From JAIVHC01 sp049975505 (lineage in GTDB: Bacteria; Desulfobacterota; Desulfuromonadia; Desulfuromonadales; Desulfuromonadaceae): a stretch of DNA of 33,006 nucleotides. Every line of letters begins with the position of its first letter. The stretch's first letter is position 1. The stretch spans positions 1 through 33,006 of the forward strand of contig JBNGCY010000020.1 in NCBI GenBank assembly GCA_049975505.1, given 5' to 3'. Both the position numbers and the translations under genes were made by a program. Below the pieces are notes generated by a model. That model was not told the origin of the DNA, made no database searches, and saw only the letters and a program-made list of their open reading frames with translations. Shown here one piece after another: positions 9,708 to 17,888 of this stretch.

Positions 9708-10582
9708 TATTTCTTCCTAACCAGATCCCGATGTGAAACCCTTACATTGTATTCCGCGGCCGTGAGCTGTGTATGCAGTTTTTCCGCAATTGCAACACTG
9801 CGATGCTGCCCGCCGGTACATCCGATAGCAATTGTAAGATAGCGTTTCCCCTCATTCTGATACAGAGGCAGGATAAATTTGAGCCATTCCAGGGTTCGCT
9901 GCAGAAATTCGGCACACACGGGCTGGCGCAGAACATATCCGGCCACCTCCTTATCCAGACCGCACTGAGGGCGCAACGCCTCTATATAGTGGGGATTAGG
10001 CAGAAAACGTACATCAATCACCAGATCAGCGTCAACAGGCAACCCATAGCGGAATCCGAACGACTGCAACCGCATCATCATCGCCGATCCGGCATGCGTA
10101 TCATTATACAGATGGCGCAGGACGCTGGCTCTTAATTCGTGCACTGAAAGGGAGCTGGTATCGATTATAGCCGTCGCTCTGTTGCGTAGTCCGGCAAGCA
10201 TTTTACGTTCTGCAGCAATGGAACTGCTCAGCCCCTCCGTAGCGTAGAGCGGATGGCGACGCCTTGTTTCGGAAAACCGGCGAATCAGGACATCATCCGA
10301 AGATTCAAGAAAAAGGATATCCAGCTCGTATCCGGCAGCGCAAACAGCTTGAATACTCGAATCCCACTCCACAGAAAAGTGTGGATTACGCACATCCATT
10401 ACCAGGGCAATCCCTGCTGACTGTGCCAGAGGCTTATCCTGGTTCAACCTGAGAAATTGCGGCACCAGAGCAAGAGGAAAGTTATCCACCACATAAAACC
10501 CCTCATCCTCAAGAACTCGCGCCGCCGTGGTGCGGCCTGAACCGGATAATCCTGTAATAATAATAAAACGCACGGGAATCAC
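9707..10582 (-). CDS. rapZ: RNase adapter / nucleotide-binding protein RapZ
   Basis: RapZ (YvcJ family) couples amino-sugar metabolism to small-RNA decay in enteric bacteria; its role elsewhere is less clear. The 291 residues have an N-terminal P-loop domain and a C-terminal domain with GCTGGQHRS at 254-262, the conserved ligand-binding region. The P-loop reads GLSGSGRTT at 11-19, so the usual Walker A lysine is arginine. I recall a similar Arg in some actinobacterial homologs, so it need not abolish activity. The start is GTG 10582, which overlaps the hprK stop by four bases (GTGA). A second GTG at 10573 is an alternative start. The hprK-rapZ-IIA order places it inside the PTS regulatory unit. 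Confidence 0.95.
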   Translation of the reverse strand: MIPVRFIIITGLSGSGRTTAARVLEDEGFYVVDNFPLALVPQFLRLNQDKPLAQSAGIALVMDVRNPHFSVEWDSSIQAVCAAGYELDILFLESSDDVLIRRFSETRRRHPLYATEGLSSSIAAERKMLAGLRNRATAIIDTSSLSVHELRASVLRHLYNDTHAGSAMMMRLQSFGFRYGLPVDADLVIDVRFLPNPHYIEALRPQCGLDKEVAGYVLRQPVCAEFLQRTLEWLKFILPLYQNEGKRYLTIAIGCTGGQHRSVAIAEKLHTQLTAAEYNVRVSHRDLVRKK

Positions 10583-11553
10583 TCCAGGTTATCACCGATA
10601 ATGTGCTGTGAATGCTGCTGCGCCACTTCCGCCATACGCTTTTCCAGGCGATCCTGAAATTCGCGTGCACTGTTGTATCCCATCTCTTTAAGGAGCTGAT
10701 TGCGCGCGGCAACTTCGATAATAGAGGAAATATTGCGTCCCGGACATACCGGAACCTTCAGCAGGGGGATTCTGATATCCAGAAGTTCATAGTACTGATC
10801 GTCAATGCCGAGCCTGTCATACAACTCGCCATCCTGCCACTCTGTCAATTCAATGGCCATGTCGATTTTTTTACGCTCACGTATAGCGGAAATGCCGAAC
10901 AGATGTTTTATGTTGATTATCCCGAGTCCCCGGATCTCCATGTGGTAATGCAGCAGATCGCTGCCTTCACCGAAGAGCACTTTCGGCAGTTTGGTACGTA
11001 CCTTCACCACATCATCAGCAACAAGCCGATGCCCACGCAGGACCAGGTCGAGGGCGCATTCACTTTTGCCTATGCCACTTTTCCCCATCAAAAGAACACC
11101 TACGCCAAACACATCCACCAGCACTCCGTGTACCGAAGTTTCCGGCAGAAGGCGTTCTTCAAGGAATCTGCTGATCAGGGAGATGAACGTGGAACTCTGT
11201 AACGGGGTTCGCAACAGAGGAATTGAGTATTTAGCGGTTTTATCCAGCAGCACCTGCGGAATTTTCTGCCCTTTGGTTACAATCATACAGGAGAACCCAA
11301 GGGCGCAGAACTGCTCTACATTGCGCTTCGCAACATCGGCAGGCAGTCCTTCGAGATAACTCAACTCTGTTGATCCCAGAATCTGCAGGCGGGATGGATG
11401 AAGAAAACTCAGATGCCCAGCCAGGGCAAGCCCCGGCTTCTGGATACGATGGGACTCTATTGTCTTGTCAAGTCCGGCGGAACCGGACATTATCTCAAGC
11501 TCGAGTCCGCTCTCTTTCTCAGCCAGAAGCTGCTTAACACTGAGGTTTTTCAT
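10579..11553 (-). CDS. hprK: HPr kinase/phosphorylase
   Basis: HprK phosphorylates and dephosphorylates HPr on its regulatory serine. The 324-residue protein has the N-terminal DRTGG-like/receiver-type domain and then the kinase domain: His142, Walker A GKSGIGKS at 157-164, the DD pair near 180-181, and the signature EIRGLGIINIKHLFG near 206-220. All catalytic landmarks are present. GGGGA precedes ATG 11553, in the 14-base gap after ptsN. Because HPr (7017-7289) keeps its Ser48 site, a working Ser-phosphorylation switch is expected. In Gram-negatives HprK is usually tied to regulation and not to classic catabolite repression. Confidence 0.96.
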   Translation of the reverse strand: MKNLSVKQLLAEKESGLELEIMSGSAGLDKTIESHRIQKPGLALAGHLSFLHPSRLQILGSTELSYLEGLPADVAKRNVEQFCALGFSCMIVTKGQKIPQVLLDKTAKYSIPLLRTPLQSSTFISLISRFLEERLLPETSVHGVLVDVFGVGVLLMGKSGIGKSECALDLVLRGHRLVADDVVKVRTKLPKVLFGEGSDLLHYHMEIRGLGIINIKHLFGISAIRERKKIDMAIELTEWQDGELYDRLGIDDQYYELLDIRIPLLKVPVCPGRNISSIIEVAARNQLLKEMGYNSAREFQDRLEKRMAEVAQQHSQHIIGDNLE

Positions 11554-11567
11554 GTAATCCCCAAAGG

Positions 11568-12026
11568 TCAGGCACCATCTTCGGAGCAGATAATCTTATA
11601 GATAGCTGCAGCGCTATCCGCTTCGAGCAGCCTGGTGCGCACCTCTTCTCTTTTCAAGAGTTTAGAAATACGCGCCAGGGTTTTCAGATGGGCGCTTATC
11701 GATTCTTCGGGGGCGATCAGCAGAAAAAACAGGTGGGCAGGTTTGCCATCCATGGAATCAAAATCGACCCCTTTGATGCTGCGTCCGAAAGCCAGATACA
11801 TCCGGTCAATATCCGATATCTTTCCGTGCGGGATCGCTACACCGTCGCCAATGCCGGTACTGCCGAGACGTTCGCGTTCCTGAAGCACATTCAGGATCCG
11901 GGAGCGATCGAGTCCGGGCGCTGAACGGAGTAAAACATCTGTCATCTCCTCCAACAGCTCGTTCTTGCTCCCGGCGTCAATATCGGCCTCTACTGCCGAT
12001 GAATCAAGTAATTCTGCTATAGTCAT
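11568..12026 (-). CDS. ptsN: PTS IIA-Ntr regulatory protein
   Basis: IIA-Ntr is a phosphorelay output protein of the nitrogen PTS. It acts by contact with partners such as K+ transporters and kinases in other bacteria. The 152 residues fit the EIIA-fructose/mannitol fold, with phospho-His67 in GVAIPHGK. There is no other domain. The usual companion PtsP (GAF-enzyme I) and NPr are absent from the window, so phosphate probably comes from the ptsI/ptsH products downstream. A clear terminator separates it from hpf, so ptsN likely has its own promoter or depends on readthrough. Confidence 0.94.
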   Translation of the reverse strand: MTIAELLDSSAVEADIDAGSKNELLEEMTDVLLRSAPGLDRSRILNVLQERERLGSTGIGDGVAIPHGKISDIDRMYLAFGRSIKGVDFDSMDGKPAHLFFLLIAPEESISAHLKTLARISKLLKREEVRTRLLEADSAAAIYKIICSEDGA

Positions 12027-12040
12027 ATCTCATCTTCAGC

Positions 12041-12083
12041 AAAAAGCCGGACAGAGGCATGAAATATCCAGTCCGGCTTTTTT
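12041..12083. terminator. Intrinsic terminator between hpf and ptsN
   Basis: The 12-base arms AAAAAGCCGGAC (12041-12052) and GTCCGGCTTTTT (12071-12082) pair perfectly across an 18-base loop, with one further T at 12083. On the minus strand the stem is followed by a T-run, directly after the hpf stop at 12088. It should end the rpoN-hpf transcript at least partly, and it is symmetric enough to work on either strand. Confidence 0.85.
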
Positions 12084-12087
12084 CGGG

Positions 12088-12636
12088 TTAGCGTTCAGGT
12101 ACAATCAGACCGTAATTGCCGTCTTTGCGCCGATAAATCACATTTACTTCTTCAGAGGTATCGTCGGTAAACACCAAAAAATCCTTATACATAAGATCCA
12201 TCTGCATAACGGCCTCATCAATGGACATGGGTTTTACCGGAAAGCTGTGGGTCCTGACAATTTTGGGCTCATCCGCACCTTCATCAATACTTGCCGCCTC
12301 AATGATGGATTTGGTCACATTGCGACCTTTGCCCTTCCGCGGCGAGTGATCCTTAAGCTTATCTTTGTAACGTTTGAGCTGACGCTCAAGTTTATCCACC
12401 ACCGCATCAATGGCCGCATACATATCGTCGTTTACCTCTGCTGAAGCCTTGATGGTGATACCCTTCGCGGTCAGGACAACCTCGGCGATATGACGGATCT
12501 TTTTTTCCACCTCCAGCACGGCCTGTGCTTCGATGGGCTCCTCAATATATTTTTTTACCCGGGCGAGCTTTTCTTCTACATACTCGCGTACAGGATCACT
12601 GCTGTCCATATGACGAAAGGTTACAGCTATCTGCAT
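12088..12636 (-). CDS. hpf: Ribosome hibernation promoting factor, long form
   Basis: HPF binds the small subunit near the decoding site and drives ribosomes into inactive 100S dimers in stationary phase or starvation. At 182 residues this is the long form. The N-terminal S30AE domain (about 1-100) begins MQIAVTFRHMDSSDPVREYVEEKL. After a charged linker, the C-terminal dimerisation domain (about 125-180) contains KIVRTHSFPVKPMSIDEAVMQMDLM and ends in YGLIVPER. A strong ribosome binding site (GGAGG, eight bases before ATG 12636) fits high expression. The rpoN stop is only 19 bases upstream, the common rpoN-hpf pairing. Confidence 0.96.
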   Translation of the reverse strand: MQIAVTFRHMDSSDPVREYVEEKLARVKKYIEEPIEAQAVLEVEKKIRHIAEVVLTAKGITIKASAEVNDDMYAAIDAVVDKLERQLKRYKDKLKDHSPRKGKGRNVTKSIIEAASIDEGADEPKIVRTHSFPVKPMSIDEAVMQMDLMYKDFLVFTDDTSEEVNVIYRRKDGNYGLIVPER

Positions 12637-12655
12637 AGATTAATCCTCCACATTG

Positions 12656-14095
12656 CTAAAATAAACGCTTACGCGCGGTTGATGATCGGATCCCCAGCAT
12701 TTCTCGATATTTGGTCACGGTGCGCCGGGCTATATTGATCCCTTCTTCTGCCAACATCTCGACAATTTTCTGATCTGAATACGGTTTATGTGTATCTTCT
12801 GCGGCTACTATATCGCGTATTCGACTCTTTACCGATTCCGCGGCAACGTCATTGCCTGTAGATGTACCGATACCACTGTTGAAAAAATACTTCAACTCAA
12901 ACAGACCCTGCGGAGCCTGCAGATATTTACTGGTGGTCACCCTGCTGATGGTGGATTCGTGCATACCGATATCTTCAGCTACATCACGCAAAACCAGAGG
13001 TTTGAGATAATTGATCCCTTTATCAAAAAAGTCACGCTGAAACTTTACGATGCTCTCTGTCACCCGGTAGATGGTTTTCTGACGCTGATAAATGCTTTTC
13101 AGCAACCACTGGGCTCCGCGCAGCTTCTCCTGCAGGTATTCGCTGGTCTTCTCATCCAACCCCTGCCTGGAGATATTGGCGTAGTACGAACTGATCCCCA
13201 GGTTGGCAAGCCCGTCATCATTGAGGCTCACCACATACCCATCGGCGGTTTTATGCACAAAAACATCCGGAGTTATATACTGCACATCCCTGGCGCCAAA
13301 CACACTGCCCGGATAGGGGTCGAGTTCACTCAGAATCCGCGCAGCGGCATATATCTCCTCTTCTGTAACCCGGCATTGGCGCGCAATCACATTGTAGCGC
13401 CGCGCTTCGAGTTCTTCACTGTAGCGGGTTACAACAATATCGGCCAGTGATCCCTCCATATCCAGAGCGCGCAACTGCAGGTGCAGACATTCACTCAGAT
13501 TTCTTGCGCCGACTCCCGGAGGGTCAAGTTGCTGCACAACTTCAAGCCCGCGCAACAAAAGCTCTTCCGAAATGTCAAACTGGTGCTGTAACTCCTCAAG
13601 TGGATAACTCAGATAACCGGAATCATCGAGGTTGCCGATGATAACCACCGCTGCTTCCACGACCTCTTCAGGATAGCGCCCGAGTTGAAGTTGCCACATC
13701 AGATGCTCACACAGGGTCTGGGTTCCACTCAGAACATTGTCATACGCAGGCTGGTCGTCATCAGGGGCTTCGGCAATACTGCCTCCCTGGCTGTATCCCT
13801 GCAGATAGCTCTGCCAGTCTTCGATGCTGGCCAGCCCTTCGGGTTCGCCCACCTCCTGCGTGGTTTCTGTATCATTCGAGGGTTCAGCACTATCTTCACT
13901 GGCAAGAGTCTGAGACTCCGGTTCAGTCTCGGCAAAATCCCCTTTTTCGAGTAACGGATTTTCTTCGAGTTCCTGCTCGACCACCTCTTCAAGCTCGACA
14001 CGGGAAAGCTGCAGCAGTTTGATCGCCTGCTGTAACTGCGGTGTCATAACCAGTTGCTGGCTGAGCTTAAGCTGTTGTCGAAGTTCCAGTGCCAT
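12656..14095 (-). CDS. rpoN: RNA polymerase sigma-54 factor
   Basis: RpoN directs RNA polymerase to -24/-12 promoters that need enhancer-binding ATPases. The 479-residue protein starts with the glutamine-rich activator-interaction region (QQLKLSQQLVMTPQLQQAIKLLQLSRVEL), then an acidic linker (about 48-110), the core-binding domain, and the helix-turn-helix DNA-binding part. It ends with the RpoN box ARRTVTKYRE at 456-465. All regions are present and the length is normal. The gap to lptB upstream is about 140 bases, enough for a separate promoter, though I could not assign one with confidence. I recognised no clear -24/-12 promoter in the window. Confidence 0.97.
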   Translation of the reverse strand: MALELRQQLKLSQQLVMTPQLQQAIKLLQLSRVELEEVVEQELEENPLLEKGDFAETEPESQTLASEDSAEPSNDTETTQEVGEPEGLASIEDWQSYLQGYSQGGSIAEAPDDDQPAYDNVLSGTQTLCEHLMWQLQLGRYPEEVVEAAVVIIGNLDDSGYLSYPLEELQHQFDISEELLLRGLEVVQQLDPPGVGARNLSECLHLQLRALDMEGSLADIVVTRYSEELEARRYNVIARQCRVTEEEIYAAARILSELDPYPGSVFGARDVQYITPDVFVHKTADGYVVSLNDDGLANLGISSYYANISRQGLDEKTSEYLQEKLRGAQWLLKSIYQRQKTIYRVTESIVKFQRDFFDKGINYLKPLVLRDVAEDIGMHESTISRVTTSKYLQAPQGLFELKYFFNSGIGTSTGNDVAAESVKSRIRDIVAAEDTHKPYSDQKIVEMLAEEGINIARRTVTKYREMLGIRSSTARKRLF

Positions 14096-14213
14096 GCGGC
14101 AATCCGATCCTCTGAGATAATCTTGAAATCAATCCGGCTGAAAAACTGTTTGTATAGCCTATTCTAGCAGTAATTGTTTTTTACACCTACATAAACCGGC
14201 CTTCGCAGATGCG

Positions 14214-14954
14214 CTAAAGGCGGAAATCTTCACCCAGATATATCTGCCGCGCCCTGGGACTTGCGGCGATCTGTTCAGGATTCCCTTCTTCGAGCAACTG
14301 ACCATCGTTCAAAATGTAGGCCCTGTCACATACCCCCAGGGTTTCACGCACATTATGGTCGGAAATAAGAACCCCTATTCCCCGGTGTCTTAAGCTGGTG
14401 ATTATCTTCTGAATGTCGATCACCGCCAGGGGGTCAATTCCTGCAAATGGTTCATCTAAAAGGATAAAGCGTGGATCGATAACCAGAGCTCTTGCAATTT
14501 CAGTGCGTCTGCGTTCCCCTCCGGAGAGGGCATACCCTGGCGAATCGGTAACGTGGGTAAGACGAAACTCCTCGAGCAGCTGGTGTAATCGCTCTTCGCG
14601 TTGAAATTTGTCATCCACATGGTACTCCAGAACGGCAAGGAGGTTCTCCCTGACACTGAGTTTACGAAACACCGAGGATTCCTGCGGCAGATACGCGAGG
14701 CCTGCAGCAGCGCGTTTGTACATGGGCCAGCTGGATATCTCTGTTTCATCCAGGGTCACCAGACCTTTATCAGGACGAACCAGCCCCACGATCATATAAA
14801 ACGATGTGGTTTTCCCGGCTCCGTTCGGGCCCAACAGACCAACTACCTCTCCCGAAGCAACATCGAGGCTGACCCCCTTGACTACCTGCCTGCCACCATA
14901 GGACTTATACAGCCCCCTGGCCTGGAGTTTATGCTTATTTGTCGCCATCATCAT
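14214..14954 (-). CDS. lptB: LPS export ABC transporter ATP-binding protein LptB
   Basis: LptB is the cytosolic ATPase that powers LPS extraction with LptF and LptG. It shows Walker A GPNGAGKTT, the Q-loop region AYLPQESSVFRKLSVRENL, the signature LSGGERRRTEIARAL, Walker B FILLDEPFAGIDP, and the H-loop in ISDHNVRETL. The frame is open to 14984, but the first of three consecutive ATG codons at 14954 (or the third, 14948) gives the normal N-terminus. Either start overlaps the end of lptA by 14-20 bases, so translation is probably coupled. Its membrane partners lie at the left edge of the window (lptF/lptG). Confidence 0.95.
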   Translation of the reverse strand: MMMATNKHKLQARGLYKSYGGRQVVKGVSLDVASGEVVGLLGPNGAGKTTSFYMIVGLVRPDKGLVTLDETEISSWPMYKRAAAGLAYLPQESSVFRKLSVRENLLAVLEYHVDDKFQREERLHQLLEEFRLTHVTDSPGYALSGGERRRTEIARALVIDPRFILLDEPFAGIDPLAVIDIQKIITSLRHRGIGVLISDHNVRETLGVCDRAYILNDGQLLEEGNPEQIAASPRARQIYLGEDFRL

Positions 14955-15513
14955 CCGGTGTAAAAGTGGCCTGAACCCGTTCACGGGTTCCGCCCTCTAC
15001 TATGCTGCGCTCATCATCGAGATAAACGGTAATTTTCTCTCCGGCAATGGTGTTATCTCCCTGCACCACCCGGGGTGAGCCGGTAAGAACTACATATCTA
15101 CGGGTATATTCATATTCCGCCCGCTCCCCTGTAGCCACACGCTCTTCCTGTACAATCCTCACGGAGCCGCGCGCTACAATCTTTTCAATACTGCGGCTTT
15201 GGGTTTTCCGGCCAGCCTCTTTCTCGTCTGTATCCGCATTTTTTTGGGTATAGTAGACATCGAGCTGGTCGGAATATATGGTGGCGTTGTCCTGCCTGGC
15301 CACAACCTCACCGCGAAATACAAATACGCCTCTTTCATCATCCACTTCAAGGGAGTCGGAGGTTATATCCACCGGGCGGGATGAATCATGGCTTATTTTT
15401 TCCTGCTTATTGTCTTTTCCGGAGCCATCCTGCGCCCATCCGGGAACCGCACCCAGCACAAAGACAAGGCACAGGCTCAGAATCAATCCGAGGGGTTTAC
15501 AGTAATTTTGCAT
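14935..15513 (-). CDS. lptA: Periplasmic LPS transport protein LptA
   Basis: LptA forms the periplasmic beta-jellyroll bridge that carries LPS between the two membranes. From ATG 15513 (192 residues) it has a clear Sec signal peptide (about 1-28: hydrophobic LGLILSLCLVFVLGAVPGWA, cleaved before QDG). An OstA-like domain follows, with SDSLEVDDERGVFVFRGEVVARQ, ATIYSDQLDVYY and GEKITVYLDDE. GGGAG seven bases upstream supports ATG 15513 over the longer frame opening at 15549. A highly charged insertion with Asp, Lys and Glu lies in the middle (about 95-110). It follows lptC by 36 bases and overlaps lptB. Confidence 0.9.
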   Translation of the reverse strand: MQNYCKPLGLILSLCLVFVLGAVPGWAQDGSGKDNKQEKISHDSSRPVDITSDSLEVDDERGVFVFRGEVVARQDNATIYSDQLDVYYTQKNADTDEKEAGRKTQSRSIEKIVARGSVRIVQEERVATGERAEYEYTRRYVVLTGSPRVVQGDNTIAGEKITVYLDDERSIVEGGTRERVQATFTPDDDGDK

Positions 15514-15549
15514 GGTTAATCTCCCGGTATGTTTACGTTCTGCCGCCAT

Positions 15550-16182
15550 TTACCTCGACTCGGCATCGGGACTGAAACGCGGATAAAAACGCGCTGTCAC
15601 ATCTGTGTGAATACGCAAAAACCGCGGCCCGATTTCATAGGTCATTCCTGTCCCCTGAATACGCACAGCCTCTGCTTCAAAATCAACTACCTCGGAGGTG
15701 TAAATAAACCCCTGAAGATCCTCGCCCTCCCCATGTCTGGATACATCGTGCTGAGCATGCTTTGAATATTCAAGGGCTGGTGTCCGGAGACGATACCCGC
15801 TTGCGGTAGTTATTACCACATTCCCGCGCGCTTCGATAATTCCTTTATCCAGATATGCCTGTGCTGCATCCGCAGTCATAGTTATGTTTTCGTCCGCGGA
15901 ATTAGCGAAAAACTCAGCGTGAATATCGTCGAGATTAGTGACATTGCGCTCAGCGTCGTAGATTCCGTGCTGTGCCTCGAGTTCCAACTTCGCCCGACCG
16001 TCCTCAATCTGGGTATAGGTAAACTGATTCAGTGTGGCATCTGCCTCCACTGTAATATCCTCAATGATGTCCTCTTCTGTTTCCAGGCGCTGATGGGTGA
16101 AAACGGTTATCCCCACCCCGAGACTAAGCACCAGGATAAGCCCTAAGAGGACAATGCGGATTTTCTGGCGGGTAATGGTCAT
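15550..16182 (-). CDS. lptC: LPS export periplasmic protein LptC
   Basis: LptC is anchored in the inner membrane and passes LPS from LptBFG to LptA. One N-terminal membrane helix (about 8-28, IRIVLLGLILVLSLGVGITVF) is followed by a periplasmic OstA-like beta domain with repeating motifs such as LELEAQHGIYDAERN, TMTADAAQAYLDKG and IIEARGNVVITTASGYRLRTPAL. The 210-residue length is normal. ATG 16182 is chosen because AGAGG lies at a proper distance; the GTG before it is too close. Between it and kdsC lies about 190 bases of mostly repeat DNA, so the transcript from kdsC must cross that repeat. Confidence 0.88.
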   Translation of the reverse strand: MTITRQKIRIVLLGLILVLSLGVGITVFTHQRLETEEDIIEDITVEADATLNQFTYTQIEDGRAKLELEAQHGIYDAERNVTNLDDIHAEFFANSADENITMTADAAQAYLDKGIIEARGNVVITTASGYRLRTPALEYSKHAQHDVSRHGEGEDLQGFIYTSEVVDFEAEAVRIQGTGMTYEIGPRFLRIHTDVTARFYPRFSPDAESR

Positions 16183-16213
16183 CACACCTCTGTGGATTCA
16201 AGTGCGGATAATT

Positions 16214-16339
16214 GATGGCGTTGCAAAAACTCGCCAACTGCTGCGTTACTGTAATTATCTCGCTGCTTCGACGTACGTAAGTACGTCTCATTGCTCGACA
16301 ATCACGCGCCTTGCATTTGACGCTTTTTGCTTAGCCATC
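16214..16339. repeat. Hairpin-rich dispersed repeat element (REPIN/MITE-like)
   Basis: This 126-base non-coding element has inverted ends: GATGGC at 16214-16219 and GCCATC at 16334-16339. The inner parts also match imperfectly (GCAAAAAC against GCTTTTTGC in reverse). At its centre is a perfect 7-base stem (16270-16276 with 16281-16287) closed by GTAA, a GNRA-type tetraloop. It fills the gap between kdsC and lptC in an otherwise tight operon. No coding potential is seen. Such elements are usually moved in trans by a host transposase, or are remnants of one. Confidence 0.65.
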
Positions 16340-16367
16340 TAATTTGATACTTCTTGCGAAAGCATCA
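16340..16367. repeat. Short dispersed palindromic repeat, copy 2
   Basis: This segment matches the copy at 1236-1263 at 24 of 28 positions. It directly abuts the 126-base element at 16214-16339 and ends four bases before the kdsC stop codon. The arrangement suggests that the whole 16214-16367 segment is one composite repeat, and that the lptF-lptG copy is a fragment of it. Confidence 0.6.
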
Positions 16368-16371
16368 TATT

Positions 16372-16911
16372 TCAAGCCAGCTTGTCATTATACCCCTCAT
16401 AATACCGGGCTGTTACCTGCTCCCATTTACCGCTTTGCTTTAGAAACAGGTCGCAGACTTCGCGCACGGCCCCTTTTCCGCCGGCGGCACTGGTAATATA
16501 GTCAACCCAAGGACGCAATTCTTCCACACCATCGGCAACAGTTACCGCAAAACCGACGCGGCGCAACACAGGAAGATCGATAAGATCATCGCCCATATAT
16601 GCAATCTGATGATCGGCATAGCTGCTGCGCGCCAGAATTTTTTCATAGGCCTCAAGTTTATTTTTGGCCCCCTGAAATACGTAGGACACTCCCAACTCCG
16701 CCGCACGGTGTTCAACAATTGCCGACTCACGCCCGGTTATAATTCCCACCTCGATGCCGGCGCGCTGGAGCAGCTTCAATCCATGCCCGTCCCGCACGTG
16801 GAAGCATTTTGTTTCCACTCCGTTGTTATCGTAGGCAATACCTCCGTCTGTCATCACGCCATCAACATCCAGAAGCAAAAGACGGATATTCTGTATTCGC
16901 TGTTTAATCAT
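16372..16911 (-). CDS. kdsC: Kdo 8-phosphate phosphatase
   Basis: KdsC removes the phosphate from Kdo-8-phosphate, the third step of Kdo synthesis. The 179 residues have the HAD-family motifs: LLLLDVDGVMTDG near 11-23 (nucleophile and acid/base Asp), ITGRESAIVEHRA near 58-70, and MGDDLIDLPVL near 105-115 (metal-binding Asp). There is no cap domain, as expected for this tetrameric C0-type HAD. The ATG overlaps the kdsD stop by four bases (ATGA), so translation is probably coupled. A repeat element lies immediately after the stop. Confidence 0.95.
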   Translation of the reverse strand: MIKQRIQNIRLLLLDVDGVMTDGGIAYDNNGVETKCFHVRDGHGLKLLQRAGIEVGIITGRESAIVEHRAAELGVSYVFQGAKNKLEAYEKILARSSYADHQIAYMGDDLIDLPVLRRVGFAVTVADGVEELRPWVDYITSAAGGKGAVREVCDLFLKQSGKWEQVTARYYEGYNDKLA

Positions 16912-17888
16912 ACCACTCCTGCCTTGAGCAGATCGTGCAGATGCACGATTCCAATGGGCACTGTGGACTCTTCGGTTTCAAAGACAAACAGTGAGGTTAT
17001 CTGATGTTCCTCCATGCGCTGTAATACGCGCGCGGCAAGGTGGTGGCGCAGCACCCGCTTTGGATCAGTGGTCATAACCTCGGCGATACTCTGCTCCAGA
17101 CATCTGGCATTTTCTTCCAGGCAACGGCGCAGATCTCCATCGGTAAACACCCCGGCCAGACTCCCGTCATCAGCCGCTACTCCGGTAATGCCAAGTTTTT
17201 TAGTGGTGATCTCGAACAGAGCTTCTTTCACGCTGGTGCCCATAGGAACCATGGGAATATCATCGCCGCTGTGCATCAGATCCTCCACCTTGAGAAGCAA
17301 ACGCTTGCCCAACGCCCCACCGGGATGAAACAGGGCGAAATCTTCAGCCTGGAAATCGTGCAGCTTAATTAATGCAACCGCCAGCGCATCCCCCATTGCG
17401 AGGGTGGCGGTAGTGCTCGCTGTGGGCGCGAGCCCGAGCGGGCATGCTTCCTGAGCGACAGAAATATCCAAAGAGACATCACCGGCGCGCGCCAGAGTAC
17501 TGGACGGATTCCCGCTCATGCTGATAAGTTTCAAACCCAGACGCCGGATGACAGGAAGGATTTTCACAATCTCTTCAGTCTCACCGGAGTTGGAAACTGC
17601 GAGAACCACGTCTCCTTTCATGAGCATCCCCAGATCTCCATGAATACCCTCTGCCGGGTGGAGAAAAAACGCCGGGGTGCCGGTAGAAGCCATGGTAGCC
17701 GCAATCTTCTGGCAGATAAGCCCGGACTTTCCCATACCGGTGATCACCACCCGTCCTTCACACGCCGCCATCAAGCGAACTGCTTTGCAAAAAATCCCGT
17801 CAATGCGGGGTTTAAGCGCAGACACAGCTCTGGCTTCGATCTCTAAGGTATTTTGTGCATTTACAATCAGTTCTTTATCTTCAAGCAT
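16908..17888 (-). CDS. kdsD: Arabinose 5-phosphate isomerase (KdsD/KpsF type)
   Basis: KdsD interconverts ribulose-5-phosphate and arabinose-5-phosphate, the first committed precursor for Kdo. The 326-residue protein has an N-terminal SIS domain (about 40-175), with VVITGMGKSGLICQKIAATMASTGTPAFFLHPAEG and SNSGETEEI, and then two CBS domains (about 205-326). Neighbouring kdsC and kdsA fix its role as the Kdo-pathway enzyme over GutQ. It overlaps kdsA by eight bases and kdsC by four. Confidence 0.95.
   Translation of the reverse strand: MLEDKELIVNAQNTLEIEARAVSALKPRIDGIFCKAVRLMAACEGRVVITGMGKSGLICQKIAATMASTGTPAFFLHPAEGIHGDLGMLMKGDVVLAVSNSGETEEIVKILPVIRRLGLKLISMSGNPSSTLARAGDVSLDISVAQEACPLGLAPTASTTATLAMGDALAVALIKLHDFQAEDFALFHPGGALGKRLLLKVEDLMHSGDDIPMVPMGTSVKEALFEITTKKLGITGVAADDGSLAGVFTDGDLRRCLEENARCLEQSIAEVMTTDPKRVLRHHLAARVLQRMEEHQITSLFVFETEESTVPIGIVHLHDLLKAGVV

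Noticed and set aside
13900..14300. Sigma-54 or sigma-70 promoter for rpoN in the lptB-rpoN gap
   Set aside because: AT-rich boxes such as TAGAAT and TATACA occur, but no -35 element at correct spacing and no GG-N10-GC pair could be defended.
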